The notes: generated from the letters alone by a model not told the origin. DNA of 64,000 bases from Schistosoma haematobium (GCF_000699445.3 NC_067196.1:33624616-33688615); one strand, 5' to 3'. Positions 11,280 to 23,859 are shown, counted from the stretch's first letter. Translations and numbers: made by a program.

Positions 11280-11319
<40 letters not shown>
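11280..11319. repeat. (AT)n microsatellite
   Basis: About 20 uninterrupted AT units. Confidence 0.95.
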
Positions 11320-11322
<3 letters not shown>

Positions 11323-11784
11323 TACTTCCGTCATGATGTAAGCTGAATTTATGGCTCATATGTGAAACAAAACATTGTAACTTATTCATTTCATTATTTA
11401 AAATACATCACTTTATATCACTGACTGTAACTACATGCTACTATCAACCAGCGTTTCTTCATTCTTTCCACAAGGACATTATAACCATTTAAATATAATC
11501 AGCAGACAACTGAAACATTTGAACAGAGACATGTTTTGTTATTTTGTATCCTTAAATAAACATTTTTTCTAACATCCATCTACATGTTTCCCTCTGCTTA
11601 AACCCATAAATTTGACGAAGATTTCTAACTCCATGAAATACTTTTCTGAAATATGTTAATCCACTTATCTAAATTATTATTTGATTTTAAAAGAACATTA
11701 ACATCCCTCCAAGTCCTGATACATCTTCTTATGTATATCACTACATGTCTGATATCCTTTCACATACATCAGACTAGCATAGCT

Positions 11785-12075
11785 ACTGTGGTGTATGCTA
11801 CTAATGCCGACAGATATAAGTACTATGTATCACCAATCTAAAGTGGAATACCTGGCGGCAGAAAGTTGAGAAAACCAAAAAGAAGAGAACTAGAATTGAT
11901 AGTGGTTGGTATAGAAACGAAGGAACAACAAAGTCTGAGACAATTGATGAATATTTTGCAAATGAAGTATTTACTGTATGGTTTTCAGCTTTTACCAAGA
12001 GATTCTGTGATATATTAAATTCATTTGATTGGGAGGTGAAGTAGGATTTAAGGCTTTTGAAAATGAAATTCCCTA
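11785..12075 (+). repeat. Family E interspersed repeat, copy 1
   Basis: About 290 bp shared with 19305-19590, 45235-45545, 52330-52600 (opposite strand) and 56868-57050. Shared landmarks include GACAGATATAAGTA, CCTGGCGGCAGAAAG, TTTTGCAAATGAAG and TACTGTATGG. No frame stays open across the copies, so it is not clearly coding. No tRNA boxes or hammerhead were seen, and the family was not identified. Confidence 0.65.
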
Positions 12076-12873
12076 AAGAACAACAATTCACTGCATCACT
12101 GAATTTTTGTCTGTTTTCTCATAGTGGAACACTTTTTTAAGTATCATCAAAGTATTATATTTTAAAAATTATCTTAATTGCCATATGAACTCCCTAGACA
12201 TTTATCATTGTAGTCATTTGGTCTTTTAGCATCAATTCTTATTTAAAAGTTCCTTTCAGTTAAACAACTTCCATGAACAACTTTGATTTGATCGTATTTT
12301 ATTATTTTATTCAATCAATTATCTCTCATATGATTTCAAAGGATTTTTCTAGTTAAAATAAAAACAATGGAGACAAAAGTTTTTTTAAGAAGCAAAGATA
12401 TTACATCATAATGAATATAATAATAATGTATATTCTGAAAATATTAATTACAGAATTCACACCAGTTTACAGGCATGATCAATTTGATATAAATAGTAAC
12501 ATTAGATGTACAGAACAAACATGTGATAGAAGAAAGTTTTAAGTATACTAGTTCAGTAATTATTTAGGTAGTACAGGTATTACAGCGATCCAATGCATCA
12601 GCCGGGAATTTTTAATATTTCTTAAATGGACAGCTCGTTGATTTAAGAACGGTGTAATTAAGGCCATTTCGTGTGCCAGATCGGAATAATGATAATTATC
12701 TACAACTAGCGAAATTAAAATATATCAGTCAGGTCTACCAAAATGCGTGTGTCCTGTGACACAGTGATATACTGTTGATGTTATTCAAATTAGTTAAACT
12801 TTCATGGGACGGTGTTGACATAAAGGGACAGCAAGTAGGTAGTTTCACTTAGGGAATGCACTAATAAAAATGG
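12076..12873. other. AT-rich stretch, possibly decayed retroelement at right end
   Basis: Nothing firm was seen. The last 300 bp are less AT-rich and may be the 3' untranslated part of the retroelement that follows on the minus strand. Confidence 0.3.
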
Positions 12874-13100
12874 CTAAACATTTAAAGTTCCTATAATATC
12901 ACTTGTGGAATGAGATACACTTACAGGTGCTAGAACATTCAATGCATTTTCAGAGGAGCAAAGTGCATCGATGCAGAGAACAAATAATGGGAGTGATTTT
13001 ATCGTACGGATAGATTGTGGTAGGTTATTCCAGAGTCTAGGAAATTTACAGGTTAAGTAATTCATGTAAAGAGATGATTTCTTACTGTTTTGTATATGCT
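12874..13100 (-). pseudogene. C-terminal end of a CR1/Jockey-like retrotransposon ORF2
   Basis: The minus-strand frame contains FPRLWNNLPQSIRTIKSL. This matches the motif (R.W..LP..I....SL..FK) seen at the C terminus of many non-LTR reverse transcriptase polyproteins, for example CR1/Jockey types. Only about 65-75 codons remain, with no catalytic domain. Schistosomes carry a CR1-like element (SR1), but identity with it cannot be claimed from this piece. Confidence 0.5.
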
Positions 13101-15053
13101 GCCAATAATACTTAAAACTGGAAAAAAAGTTTATTAGAATTATTCTAAGCTTAAAAAGCTAAAATATATGATGAAGGTGAAATACCCAATCTTGTTGAAA
13201 TAATTAATCTAATTTCAGATAGAGTCCTTAATAATAACAACACCGAGTAATGTCAATTATTAAACAGACTTATATGGAATAGAAATATATACATCCACAC
13301 TGTTTATATCATTAGTTTTCTTAAACCTTTTCAACTGAGTTATTAATCAGTTATCCATCAATCACTAAAATTTACTAAAAGTGTAACAACATTTTACCTC
13401 ATAAGTATTAGAGTTCAGCTAAATTGTCAATATTTCTAGCCTTTCTAATACATCAATGAACAAACTTTTTTGAAACTGCCAACTATTGAGACTTCCGATT
13501 CCTATCATGTGTGTATAGGACACAAGCGTAATGAGATCAGTAATATCTATGAGCGAATTTAATAACGTTTAATAAACTAGATTCATATTAGATTTATCAT
13601 GAAATAAAGTCGAATCAAAAGCTATTTTCAATTAAACACTGAGAGCTAACATAAATTGATGAACTACAGAACACTAGGGGAAACATATAAACTATTTTGT
13701 TCTAGTTTTTCATCCTTTGAGAGCAAAAACTTAAAGTATTGAGACAAAACAAGAACAACAGTAAGAGTTCTATCAGCGTTTATATTAAAAGAGAACTGAG
13801 ATATTTTGTTTCAAACCACTTGAAGTTGAAAGTACAAATTTTTGGATTTCAGCTTAGTAATTCCTAGTTTCCAATACTTTTACTACTGGGTCGCATTGAT
13901 CATGACAGCAATTTTCATAAATATCAACTCTCTGGTTTAAGTGTACTAAATAAAGTACTTGAATGACAATGCAATAAAAATGGTCTATGTTATATTTCTA
14001 ATTACTCTGTGATCTATTTGCAAAACTTAAGCCTTCTTTTTTTACAAAATGCTATGAATAAATGACTTTAGCATTAGTATAGTCTGACTACATTTAAAAA
14101 GCTGAGCTAAGTAAATGAAGGTTGTAAAAATAAAATATCTGTATTGTGCTTATTTAGTTGATCACAATAATTAAACTTTTGGCAATAGCATAGATCTGAA
14201 ACGAGAGATTGTAAATACGATTAGCAAAAAAATGCATCATATTAGTTATTGAATCTATATTTGGTTCATATTTCGAAAATGTTACTCTAAATCCAGATAA
14301 TTTAAACTGAATGTAACATAAATATTTTCAGTTATCTTAGATACTTCATTTTGCTTTTATATGTTTAATAGATTCAATGATACCTGTAGTGCTCATATCC
14401 AGACAGATGAGGATTAGATAAGTAGAACTAGATAAAATAATAGATTCCACTGAGATTGCTACTAATGCTTTTAATTTATAGCGAAAGCTAAAGTGTATTT
14501 CATCCACCTTTTTTTTCCAAATATATTGGCTGTATAGATATTATAATCTACATGGTGAATCTATAAATGTATATGTTAGAAAAGTCTCAATTTCGTTTAA
14601 TCTTCATTTTGTCGTATCTTAATGAATAAATTCACTTGAGGGAAAACAGTGTATAGGAATGAATCATCTACAAATCGCTCCCGACGATCTTAAATAAAGT
14701 CTCAGGTACAAATGGATCAATTTTTATAAACTAATTTTATAATTTATATTGCTCATTTTCCACACATACTTTATTGCTTCACTTTCGTTGTGTTATACAA
14801 GCGTGGTTTCGCGTACTCAGAAGACTAAAACTAACTTGTTATAGCCAAAACAAGCAATTTTAAACAGACAACTGCTTTTGTTTGTATGACCACAGTTAGG
14901 TAACTAAGTTGACGAGAGATATAGCATATTTGTAAAACGTGAAACTTTCTTTAATCACATTAAACAAAAACTTATGGTTTAGAGAATAAATTAATGAACA
15001 AAACTAAACGTTGGTATTAAAAAAATTCGGATTAAGTGAAATAACGTCCCCAA
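13101..15053. other. AT-rich stretch, nothing recognised
   Basis: No exon-like segment, repeat shared with other parts of the window or RNA gene was seen. Confidence 0.4.
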
Positions 15054-15330
15054 AAGTCAGTCTGCTACAACGTAGGACTAGGCACACTTATACATTGGTC
15101 CGATTTGCCACACCTCTTTAGCACAACAACATGAACACCAAATTCATAGAAGTGGTTAATTCAGTGGTGATAATATATAAAATAAAGATTGCGTATAAGA
15201 ATATAGTACAGGAAGAAATAATTAGTTGATGGAAAGGAAGATATAAATTAATTTTATTCTCACTGTTTAAGGGCAGACAAAGAGTGTATACACCTACGCC
15301 ATTCTGACCGATTCTGAGCCATATTAGCTA
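15054..15330 (-). mobile_element. RTE-2 3' end fragment
   Basis: On the minus strand this starts in the last codons of the element (matching MAQNRSQWRP at the end of the 36.6-37.3 kb copy, here with E for Q). It runs through the 3' untranslated part and ends in GACT units (AGTCAGTC on the plus strand). It is the same element type as 36550-37464 and is 5'-truncated. Confidence 0.7.
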
Positions 15331-16489
15331 GAACGTCCCCAAAAATGGCATCCTTTATTTGTCATAGCCTCTTTGTTTCTCTGTTCACAACAGTATCAAT
15401 GATTGTAAGATGAAAAATATTGTACAAAACGAAATGGGCACTCTATAAATTTGAATTATTAATCAAAGTGATGAATTATTTTAAGTATTCTGAATCAATG
15501 TTTCATTGGTGGATCAATTAGTTCTTAGAAATAAATGGATAATTATTTAAATCGTTAGAATAATTGGAAGTCATGTAAGTTATTATGAAAGTTTTGACCA
15601 TGTTACAAAAGACAGAAAACATTTTCGCCTTTAAAGAAGTAAGCTAGATATGTGTTATTGTTTGGATAGTTCAATCAGAAAAATTGTTGAGTTGGGGGTT
15701 CTTTCATTATCTAGTGAAGATGTTTCTTCTCCAAATCACAATTTATGTATTCCTAAATAAAAAGAGAACTTTAAGTTGTTTTTTTTTAAGATCAATATAT
15801 TTAAACAGAGCTAGTTGAATTTCAATAGTGAGCATTGGAATTGCTTAAGATTTTTCATTTTAAATGTTTTTAGTTAATCGAGGGGTTTGAAATATCCTAT
15901 TCAAGACTAAAACTGATCAACGTCTATTGTCATATATGTATAATGATTAGATTTTCTCAGAATAGATTCTTCAGTTTGTATCAGTTCATTTATTAAGCGG
16001 GTGACCGTTGAACCCTTGACTCTCTTTTATTCCTAGTTGGAACTTATTAACCACTGGATTACAAATGCAGCGGATAACAAGCTGCCACTTGAAGCTATAA
16101 GCTTTGGTCTTTATTCTCAATGTGAAATAATTCTTAATTATTATGAAGCGATCAATGCTGATTTGTTTTAGACGTTAGTTTTTTGTGAAATTATTTAGTA
16201 AAACTAATGCGAAACTCAAACATAGTAGCTTTTTGTTATGTAGATTATGTTTTAACATTGTAAACATATAGCGAAATATCTAAATTTGTAATCTAAATTT
16301 ATAGTGCACCATGATATTTTTCTAGAATCACCCATTTACTTACATTACAGTTGTTAAGTCAAATTTGTTTGATCATAAAATTTATATTTAGTTGGAAATA
16401 ATTAAGTTTATCAATACAGAATTTGGGATATTCTCTCATTTCTTTAACAACCTACGTCACGTTTTATTTATTTATATTTATTTATTTAA
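15331..16489. other. AT-rich stretch with one uncertain open segment
   Basis: An acceptor-like site before 16037 is followed by 44 open codons to a stop at 16171 (starting LELINHWITNAADNK). No upstream partner or polyadenylation signal was found, so it is not called a gene. Confidence 0.3.
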
Positions 16490-16985
16490 AAACATAAACA
16501 TAGGTACAAGAAGGCACGAAACAGATATGCGCCAAATAAATCATTCGATTTGTGTGACGGATGGGATAGTGTCCGAGTACGCATACCGAAGCGGTTGGTT
16601 TTCTTAGGGGGCGACTCCTGAACCTTCGACCTAAAGGTCTAATCCACAAGGGAGTTGAGCAACGTACGGAGATGTAGTCCCATGGTAGCCAGTGACCAAT
16701 TGTAGGTTCATATGCCATTTTTTCCTTCAAGGTCATGGAGCCCGTGTGCACCACTGGTTTGGAATCAGGGTTTTCTAACACTTCTAGATGGATCCACCGC
16801 ATCCACCAATCCGTTTAAAGCTCCCAATTTCGTAAACAATACCCTGATGAGAGAAGGCAGTGAGTAGTACTTCCCTGGCAGTGTTCGTATGCACGTGGCC
16901 ATGTGAGAGGAATAGTTAACTCTCCCCACTCTCAACCGTACCAGGGAATTTGGAAGCTTCAAGTTTGATTTAGTTTAAAGTCTTT
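16490..16985. repeat. GC-richer block, probable unclassified repeat
   Basis: This 0.5 kb block is clearly less AT-rich than its surroundings and has sharp edges. On the minus strand it holds two overlapping open frames (106 and 65 codons) that resemble no family recognised here. The composition suggests a mobile-element remnant rather than host intergenic DNA. It has no second copy in this window. Confidence 0.35.
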
Positions 16986-17340
16986 GCATTGTTATCATCC
17001 CTTCCGTATACGTTATCGTTTATAATGTCAAAACATTATTAGGCGTTATGATGTCAAACAGTAAATATATGATGGAAATCAGTCAAATTCAAATTATTCA
17101 TCAGTTCCAAATAATATGAAACAATCTCGTATAAACAGATTTATAAAATTTTACCATTGATATCTAGATGAATATCAGTTACACATTATCCCTTTTGAAA
17201 TCAGGAATTCATTCAATCAACTTGATCATGAATACTGATAATATATAATCATCTTGATTATTTCCTGTCCTAATCTTGTATAATTTGATGATCCTTAAGG
17301 ATAATATAAAGAACATAGATTTATTAATATAAAATGAATG

Positions 17341-17412
17341 AAGTCACTTGGTACTGTTTATTGAAATCTTTCCATTGATGTTTACAACTACAATTGATCA
17401 GTCTTTTATTAT
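17341..17412 (-). repeat. SINE-B (Sm-alpha-like) 3' tail fragment
   Basis: About 70 bp matching the SINE-B tail at 18567-18640 (shared TTGATCAGTCT and CATTGATGTTT). The hammerhead and head are missing. Confidence 0.5.
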
Positions 17413-17945
17413 AAATAAAATTTATTTTAATAATCAAATCAATGTAGACTGCTAAAGTATTTGTGTAATAAGATTAAATCATTCATACAATTATTATTAT
17501 TATAACTATTATTATTATTAATTATCTAAGCAACAACACAACTGCTAGCGTGAATTGTTAATTTATTACATTCATCATTAAACTAGGCTAAACACATAAA
17601 GAAAAGAAAGGGTGTCTTATTCAAAGGAATATACAGAAACACTTAAATACATAGGAGGTCAAAAAAATTTATCATCTACTATTCATAAGATGACTTACTA
17701 TTAATTAACATACACATAGATCTGTTTATGTGTACATAGGGAAAACAAAAATTTCTTTAGTATAATTTAAATGTAATAAATTATTCACATATTGAAATAT
17801 CACAGTTTGTGTGTTACTAATTGCTTTCTTTTTTGTTTAACAAAGCATAAAAGAATTATTCAATAAATTAAATAAAAATGTATGTAATCAATAATTAGTA
17901 CAAATGTGAAATAAAAGTCTAACACTCCGTTAATAGATGTGTCAC

Positions 17946-18216
17946 TCAATTTCGTGGATTAGTTGAAATTAGACATTAACACTGTTGGATGCCGACTCAG
18001 TGGTCTAATAGGTAAGCGCTTGCTCGCGAGACCGACAGATCCTCGGTTCGAGTCTCGCGAGGCAGTGTCGTGGATGTACACTGCTGAGGAGTCCTATACT
18101 AGAACGAAATGGTCACACAGTGTTTCCAGGTTTTCCATAGTGGTCTAGCTTTAACTGACTCGTGATCTCAACTATTGAATTACTATAATATACATAAAAA
18201 CCCCTTCCGATACTAA
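17946..18216 (+). repeat. SINE-A copy with tRNA-like head
   Basis: The 5' body, tRNA-like head (17991-18063, box B GGTTCGAGTCTC), hammerhead, 3' body and terminal tail are in one orientation. The hammerhead at 18078-18123 keeps CTGAGGAG and GAAA, but the triplet before the cleavage site reads ACA instead of GUC, so it should not cleave. ATGTGTC occurs at both edges, a weak target-duplication candidate. Confidence 0.75.
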
Positions 18217-18551
18217 TTATTATGTGTCTGAATGTTTCAATTACACTTATTTTTACTATTTGCGAATTCTTATTTATACTATAACTTGAACTGAGTTTTT
18301 TTAAACTATAAACAAGAATAATACAAAACGGTAAGAGATTAATTCTTTGAACTTTAAGTATTTTCGATCATTGTAACAATCTATTAATTGTTTGAAGGGT
18401 AAGTCAATTGTATAAAGTTTCTTTGTTTCCGACTTATTAAAATTTCAAAAAAAAACTTTGTTGACCTTTGAAGTAAAGATTTGAAAACTTTTGATTTCTT
18501 TATTGAATAAACGTAACCTACAATAGATTTTATTATGATAATATAGAAAAA
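18217..18551. other. AT-rich spacer, nothing recognised
   Basis: Short AT-rich interval between two SINE insertions. Confidence 0.4.
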
Positions 18552-18722
18552 AATAAAGTAGAATAATTCACTTGATATTGTTTTACTTGAATCTTCTCAT
18601 TGATGTTTTTGGACTGAAATTGATCAGTCTCTTATTGGCATATGTGCATACTGTGCGTATGCCTCGATATTGCCTTAATTTACAAGCATTATAAGCAAAG
18701 ATGGATAGTGGCTAGCAGTGGA

Positions 18723-18767
18723 ATCCAGGACGCGCGTTTCGTCCTGTTTGGGACCCGTCAGCTGGAT
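18723..18767 (-). ncRNA. Sm-alpha-type hammerhead, core base lost
   Basis: Stem I, stem II (GTCC/GGAC), GAAAC and the GUC triplet match the schistosome hammerhead. However, the core reads CTGACGG instead of CTGACGA (A9 to G), which should abolish cleavage. Confidence 0.8.
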
Positions 18768-18792
18768 GTACCTGCATCTCAGAGTTGATGTT

Positions 18793-18863
18793 CACTCTGG
18801 GACTCGAACTCAGTACCGTTCGCTTCAAACGTCATCGCGTTATCCACTTAGCTACTGAGTCCT
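18793..18863 (-). promoter_or_regulatory. tRNA-like pol III promoter of SINE-B
   Basis: Read on the minus strand, TAGCTAAGTGGATAA (box A region) precedes GAGTTCGAGTCCC (box B), followed by the hammerhead. This is the arrangement of Sm-alpha SINEs. Confidence 0.8.
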
Positions 18864-18978
18864 GATAGCCACTTGCTTGTGCAATGGGTTGAAGTTTAAT
18901 TCACTTGATATTGTTTTACTTGAATCTTCCCACTGAGTTCGAGTCCCAGAGTGAACATCAACTCTGAGATGCAGGTAC

Positions 18979-19023
18979 ATCCAGCTGACGAGTCCCAAAC
19001 AGGACGAAACGCGCGTCCTGGAT
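18979..19023 (+). ncRNA. Sm-alpha hammerhead ribozyme, intact
   Basis: Stem I ATCCAG/CTGGAT, CTGACGAG, stem II TCC/GGA, GAAAC, short GC stem III and GUC cleavage triplet (19015-19017) are all present without a core change. This motif is known to be catalytically active in schistosome satellite RNA. The copy lacks box A, so its own transcription would depend on outside promoters. Confidence 0.9.
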
Positions 19024-19304
19024 TCCACTGCTAGCCACTATCCATCTTTGCTTATAATAAAGTAGAATAGTTTAGGAAAAACTTTACAAAGATTAAATTT
19101 CGAGACATTTTAACTGAATAAATCGTTGATTGCTAAACGTCAATAGGTAAATACAGTATCTTTTATATTCTCTCTTTGTACGCCATATAATCATTTTTCT
19201 TACCAGGTAATAGTATGTTAGTATGATAAATCAACCTTTCGCGCGAAAATCTAAAGCGAAACTGATGATCAGTGAGAAGCAGTCATGAAACAAAAAATAT
19301 AAAG

Positions 19305-19590
19305 TGACCGTTATATGGTGGTGTGTGCTACTTATATTGACATAAGTAGTAGATGATGTTAGTCGTGAACAGAAGGTCTGGCAGTAGAGAGACAAGAGGA
19401 TCGAACAGTAAATAATGGAAACAGAATGAAATTTGTATGAAAATGCAAGAACAATGAAGTCTGAGTCATTTTGAGACAACTGATAGACATTTTGCAAATT
19501 AAGGATTTACTTTATGATTGTTAGATTTTATTAAGAAGTCCTGTAATTTTGTGTTAAGTACATTCGGTTGTCACCACCCGTGTTCTGTTC
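19305..19590 (+). repeat. Family E interspersed repeat, copy 2
   Basis: Matches the landmarks of 11785-12075, including ACTTATATTGACATAAGTAG, TTTTGCAAATTAAGG and the tail near ACATTCGGTTGTC. It is diverged and no frame is conserved. Confidence 0.6.
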
Positions 19591-21639
19591 ACTACAATAT
19601 GAAACAATTAATATTGCATAAAACAAAAAAATATCATAGAAACCGCATTAACAGATTTACTTGGTGGCACAATTATTTTGTCCATGAAACTATTGGCTGG
19701 AGATGAAGTTTACTCAAAAAATTCATGACAGCATAATCTTTCGTGAGAATTTAGGACGTTACTATCAATTATAGAATCTGAACTCGCGTCATATAGTTTT
19801 AGTGTCAGTGAAGGTCATCTTAGTTATTAAGGATCACAATTCCTTCCTACAACGACCTAGATGTTAGCGTTTATTACTCACTGAATGGGAAGCAATGCTA
19901 TGTTGTCTTGTGCGAGGTTGTGGTCGAATTCCTTAAAGGGTCCCATCAAGTAATCGATTATTGTAAAAATTTTAGTCATGGTTTTTAAGAAAAGCTTTCT
20001 CATTTTCCATGTTAGTCAGAGTAACATTTCATCCTACTAGTGACGTTATATTGAAAAAGCTGAGAAAATAAGAATTATAGCGATTGAAAAATGTGTGAAA
20101 CTTTAGAAACTCACCCGTGGTACAGCACAATTCTTATCGATGGTATGAATAATTATATCCCTCTTTGAAGAGTCCTGAGGAAACTAATATACATATTAAT
20201 ATAAAGAAACAACTAATTTGTACTTCTTACGGATTAAACGTTTCTAAACACAGTGCAATGCGAATATTGTAGACTACTTAACATCATCGGAATAAAATAA
20301 TTTAGCTTATAAGTGAACATGTGATAAAGAGTTTATTTTCACATTTTCAGAAGTGAACTATGTAAAGTAATTATAGTAAGTCAAAATTTAAGGGTCTAAG
20401 AAATTTTACAACTTTCGAATAGATGCATGAACACAGAAAATAAACAATATATGTAATTACTGTTCTACAGACACTAATATCACTCACTTATAAAAGTGAC
20501 AAGAATTAGATGCGGAAATGAGATAAATTACTTCTTTGCATCAATTGAGAATAACATAAACGAAACAATACAGGAAACTATTTGGTGTTTGTGATAATAA
20601 CTTTTCAAACCATTAACAGCTTCTAAAATTACCAAATACTTCAACATACAATTTAACCTAATCTATTGTACTTGGGTTTTTACTGAATAAGTACTATCCT
20701 AGTAGACTTTAACAGGAATACATAATGAAAATTCTCACTATTGATTTAAGATTCATAACTTTAGGATATATTTTTTACCATAAATAAACACAAGCTCAAA
20801 CAAATAGTCGAATACATTACTGTATTATTTGAATTTATGAGTCGATCTAAGCTATGAAGGCGGGATTTGTCCAAAAGGCTAGGTAGTGTTCGAGAAACTA
20901 CTGGTCGTCTGTCGAGACGACTTCCAAAATAAGTGGTTGACTAATGGCAATCTCATTTTATTCGCGATACTACGTTAATCATAAAAGAAAGTATGGACAT
21001 GAACTTCTTGAGTTCAAGTTCAGACCTGAAGGCAAGTTTCGGTATGCTAACAACTCTAAAATCTCCATAAAACCCCCATTCTAAGAATACACAATTCACG
21101 TACATTTTTCTGTTAGTCAGCGTGAAAATTTCAGTGAAAATAGAACCAGTGATAATAGATTTGACCACGTTAAATATATTTTTTTAAGACAACAGGTAGT
21201 TGGTTGTTTTGCGATTACACTTCTGACAAAGTAAAGCAAGTAATTGAAAAAAGCAATACAATAGCTAAAACAGCCTGCTACTTTTTTCTCAAGTTCATAA
21301 GGTTCAAAATTATTATAAAAGGAAATATTAAGGGCTGATCTATCCAAACAATCAGATTATTTAACATGTAATATAGATTCAATTGTAAAGTATTTTCCTA
21401 AACTGTTTCTAATTTTATTGGAATTTGTATTATATCATAGTCGGTATTATGTACAACATATAATTCATTTGAATTACAACAATGAAAAGTCTTATTACTG
21501 TTTGTTGATTATTTATTGAATTATTGCACTTACAGTAGACAAATAAAACTGAGAGATTGTACAATATTCAAAAATATATTATTAGCAGATTTCTTTTGCT
21601 TCGCCACAGAGTTTATTATGCTAGAGAAAGTACTATGGA
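19591..21639. other. AT-rich stretch, nothing recognised
   Basis: No shared repeat, exon-like segment or RNA gene was seen. The block near 20860-20950 is slightly GC-richer but unidentified. Confidence 0.35.
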
Positions 21640-21930
21640 ATATGATGGTGGTTGGAGGTAGTCAACAGGAAATCCTGGACCCGGGTTTCGTGCTATTTGG
21701 CACTCGTCAGTAAGGTGTACCTTTAATCTTGAAAGAACCGATGCACCCTAACGGATTCAATCCCGTATCACCTAGCTCCATATTCAGAGATATTACCACT
21801 GGGCTATCCGGGCTGCGACTGACCTCCCGTAGGACTGAGATGTATTCACAATTGATTGATTACTGGATGGTAATCGATGTCATGTGTGCCAGGCCCGCAC
21901 GACTAAAACAATGTATGATCCAGCATCTTA
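21640..21930 (-). repeat. SINE-C: third tRNA-headed SINE with hammerhead
   Basis: Read on the minus strand, a 5' body of about 100 bp is followed by a tRNA-like head (21750-21813) with box A TAGCCCAGTGGTAAT and box B GGGATTGAATCC. A hammerhead (21672-21716) and a short 3' part follow. The layout mirrors SINE-A and SINE-B, but the head derives from a different tRNA-like sequence. Decayed relatives lie at 26.6, 34.5 and 34.8 kb. Confidence 0.65.
21672..21716 (-). ncRNA. Hammerhead of SINE-C, core intact, stem I weak
   Basis: CTGACGAG, stem II TGC/GCA with a CAAATA loop, GAAAC, stem III ACCC/GGGT and a GUC triplet are present. The first stem I pair is A-C, followed by pairs with one wobble, so cleavage may be slow or lost. 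Confidence 0.65.
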
Positions 21931-23859
21931 CCTTATATCCTTGTGATTTTTAATCTCTTCTAGTGAGATTCTACGTATAAGATACCGTTAAATGTATTGT
22001 ACACCAGTTAAGAAAGGATTTTAAGTAATAAGCCTTTTTATGTGGTGTATTTTTATTGTCGTTTTACCAAAGAAAAAAACAATATTACAGCATTAGCGAG
22101 TAATTGAAATTTTTACCATAAACCAATATTTAAATTGTATACTGTCCATCTTGTTTCTAGTAGATGTTCTAAGCAGTCTAATCAGATTCCAAAAATAAAA
22201 CACAGCAACTGAGCTGTATTTAAGCACTTAAGAAAAAAACAATGAGTCAGTTTACTGTTCATTTAAAATATGTCGGAAACATACTTTTTTACTCAATCAC
22301 TTTGATAGTATATTCAGATTCAACAAAATGGAAATTTTCTTGTCAACATCATTGTTTAAGAACAAAATCTTGATGGTTTGAGTTCAGTGTCTTTTATCTG
22401 ATCGATTTATGACTAAAATTCTTGACTTGATGTTTCTACAGATAAGTTAAATAACGTATCATGTTATCAAGACACTTTAAATGGATAGGAACAAAACCGA
22501 GGCTCTACGTTTAAGAGTACTGTTGTAAGCATAAACACTGCATTCATTAGGAGTGAAATGTTCATTTTAAACACTTATCTTCCATATCTTGTCAGTTTGA
22601 GTGGGATTTCAGAAGGAAAATACTTTACTTATACATACGATAGATCCTAAAAGTATATTGCACTAATTAGAATCATGATGTTTTGATCATATATACCAAG
22701 TCAAGAACTAATCTAACATACTTTTCTGGTTAATATCTAGCACGGTATTTAACATTCTAATCTGCCATTAATTTACCGTTGAACAAGAGCAGGTTCACTA
22801 TCGACTAAACACTACCGTTACCTCACTGTATAGAACTAAACAGATTAAATTATAAAAAAGATTTCGTAAAGTTTAAAATTTGTTTGTTTCATACAGTAGG
22901 AAGCATTAATAAACCATATTTTCACTGAATTAGACATAGAAAACGATCTACAAAATAAAAAATAAAGGCTAAATGCTTTGAAATACGACCATCGTATCGT
23001 TGATGTAAAGGAAGGTTGTACACTGAATGTAATTGAGTATCTTTTAAAGGTCATACTTAGCATTATTTTTCCAGATCGTTTACTCAGCGTTTTACTGTCA
23101 GAGTAAAAAAGGGAATGTATTAATTTCTATGAAACACATGATTACATTCATATTCATCGAATCATTCTGAAATAAGTTGATTATCTCCCTGAAAAGAGGA
23201 TTTTAATGTAAAAAAAAACAATTATTTGATAAGTGCAGTATAATCACACTTAGATGTATAAAAGAGATAAGCATTCTGTCACGGGAGGTATAGTTAACTA
23301 TACAAATAATATTAAAATTGATTGTAAGAAAGGTAATATACACCTTGAGTCTAGTTATCTCATGTTGTTTTTAAATTGATCTGGCCAAACCCTCTAATAT
23401 TGCATATTATCTATAATCTAAAAAAACTTACCAGACTCCTATAATTGGCTCCAAATATAACAAAATTCATTTTAGATACCTGACATGGCATTCATTCCTA
23501 AACTATTTCTATAATGTATAATTAAATTCAACAGAATCAACTGTGAAAAACTAAATGGGCATTGAAAAGACACCAACCAATTTACTGATTACATTTTACA
23601 ATAATCTTTATTATCAAAAATACTCAAAGTATATCAAATACATAACCATAAAGAATACCATACATCTCATCAATTACTTCTAATCTTATCCCTATTTATT
23701 TAAACCAATGTTAAGAATTAATGTTAATTTTAATCTCTATATTTCTGCTATAACAAAAAAACAAGCAATCTGTAACGCAAAACTATAACTATGTAATGTG
23801 GAATACAATGAATTTATCAAATATTTATTATAAAAACTTCTTGATATGTATTGAATTTC
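21931..23859. other. AT-rich stretch, nothing recognised
   Basis: Only chance-length open frames are present. No shared repeat was seen. Confidence 0.4.

Larger units (their letters stand above)
18566..19055. repeat. SINE-B head-to-head composite with perfect 14-bp duplication
   Basis: A full Sm-alpha-like unit on the minus strand (tail 18566-18690, hammerhead, tRNA-like head to about 18870) is followed by a second copy of the tail block (18898-18930). Then comes an inverted plus-strand piece running from box B through an intact hammerhead to GCTTAT. The 490 bp are bracketed by AATAAAGTAGAATA at 18552-18565 and 19056-19069, identical over 14 bases, so the pair inserted in one event. The two tail blocks are 331 bp apart, the spacing expected if the template was a head-to-tail dimer. 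Confidence 0.9.

Noticed and set aside
16037..16171. 44-codon open segment after an acceptor-like site
   Set aside because: No donor, partner exon or poly(A) signal; a frame of this length is expected by chance somewhere in the window.
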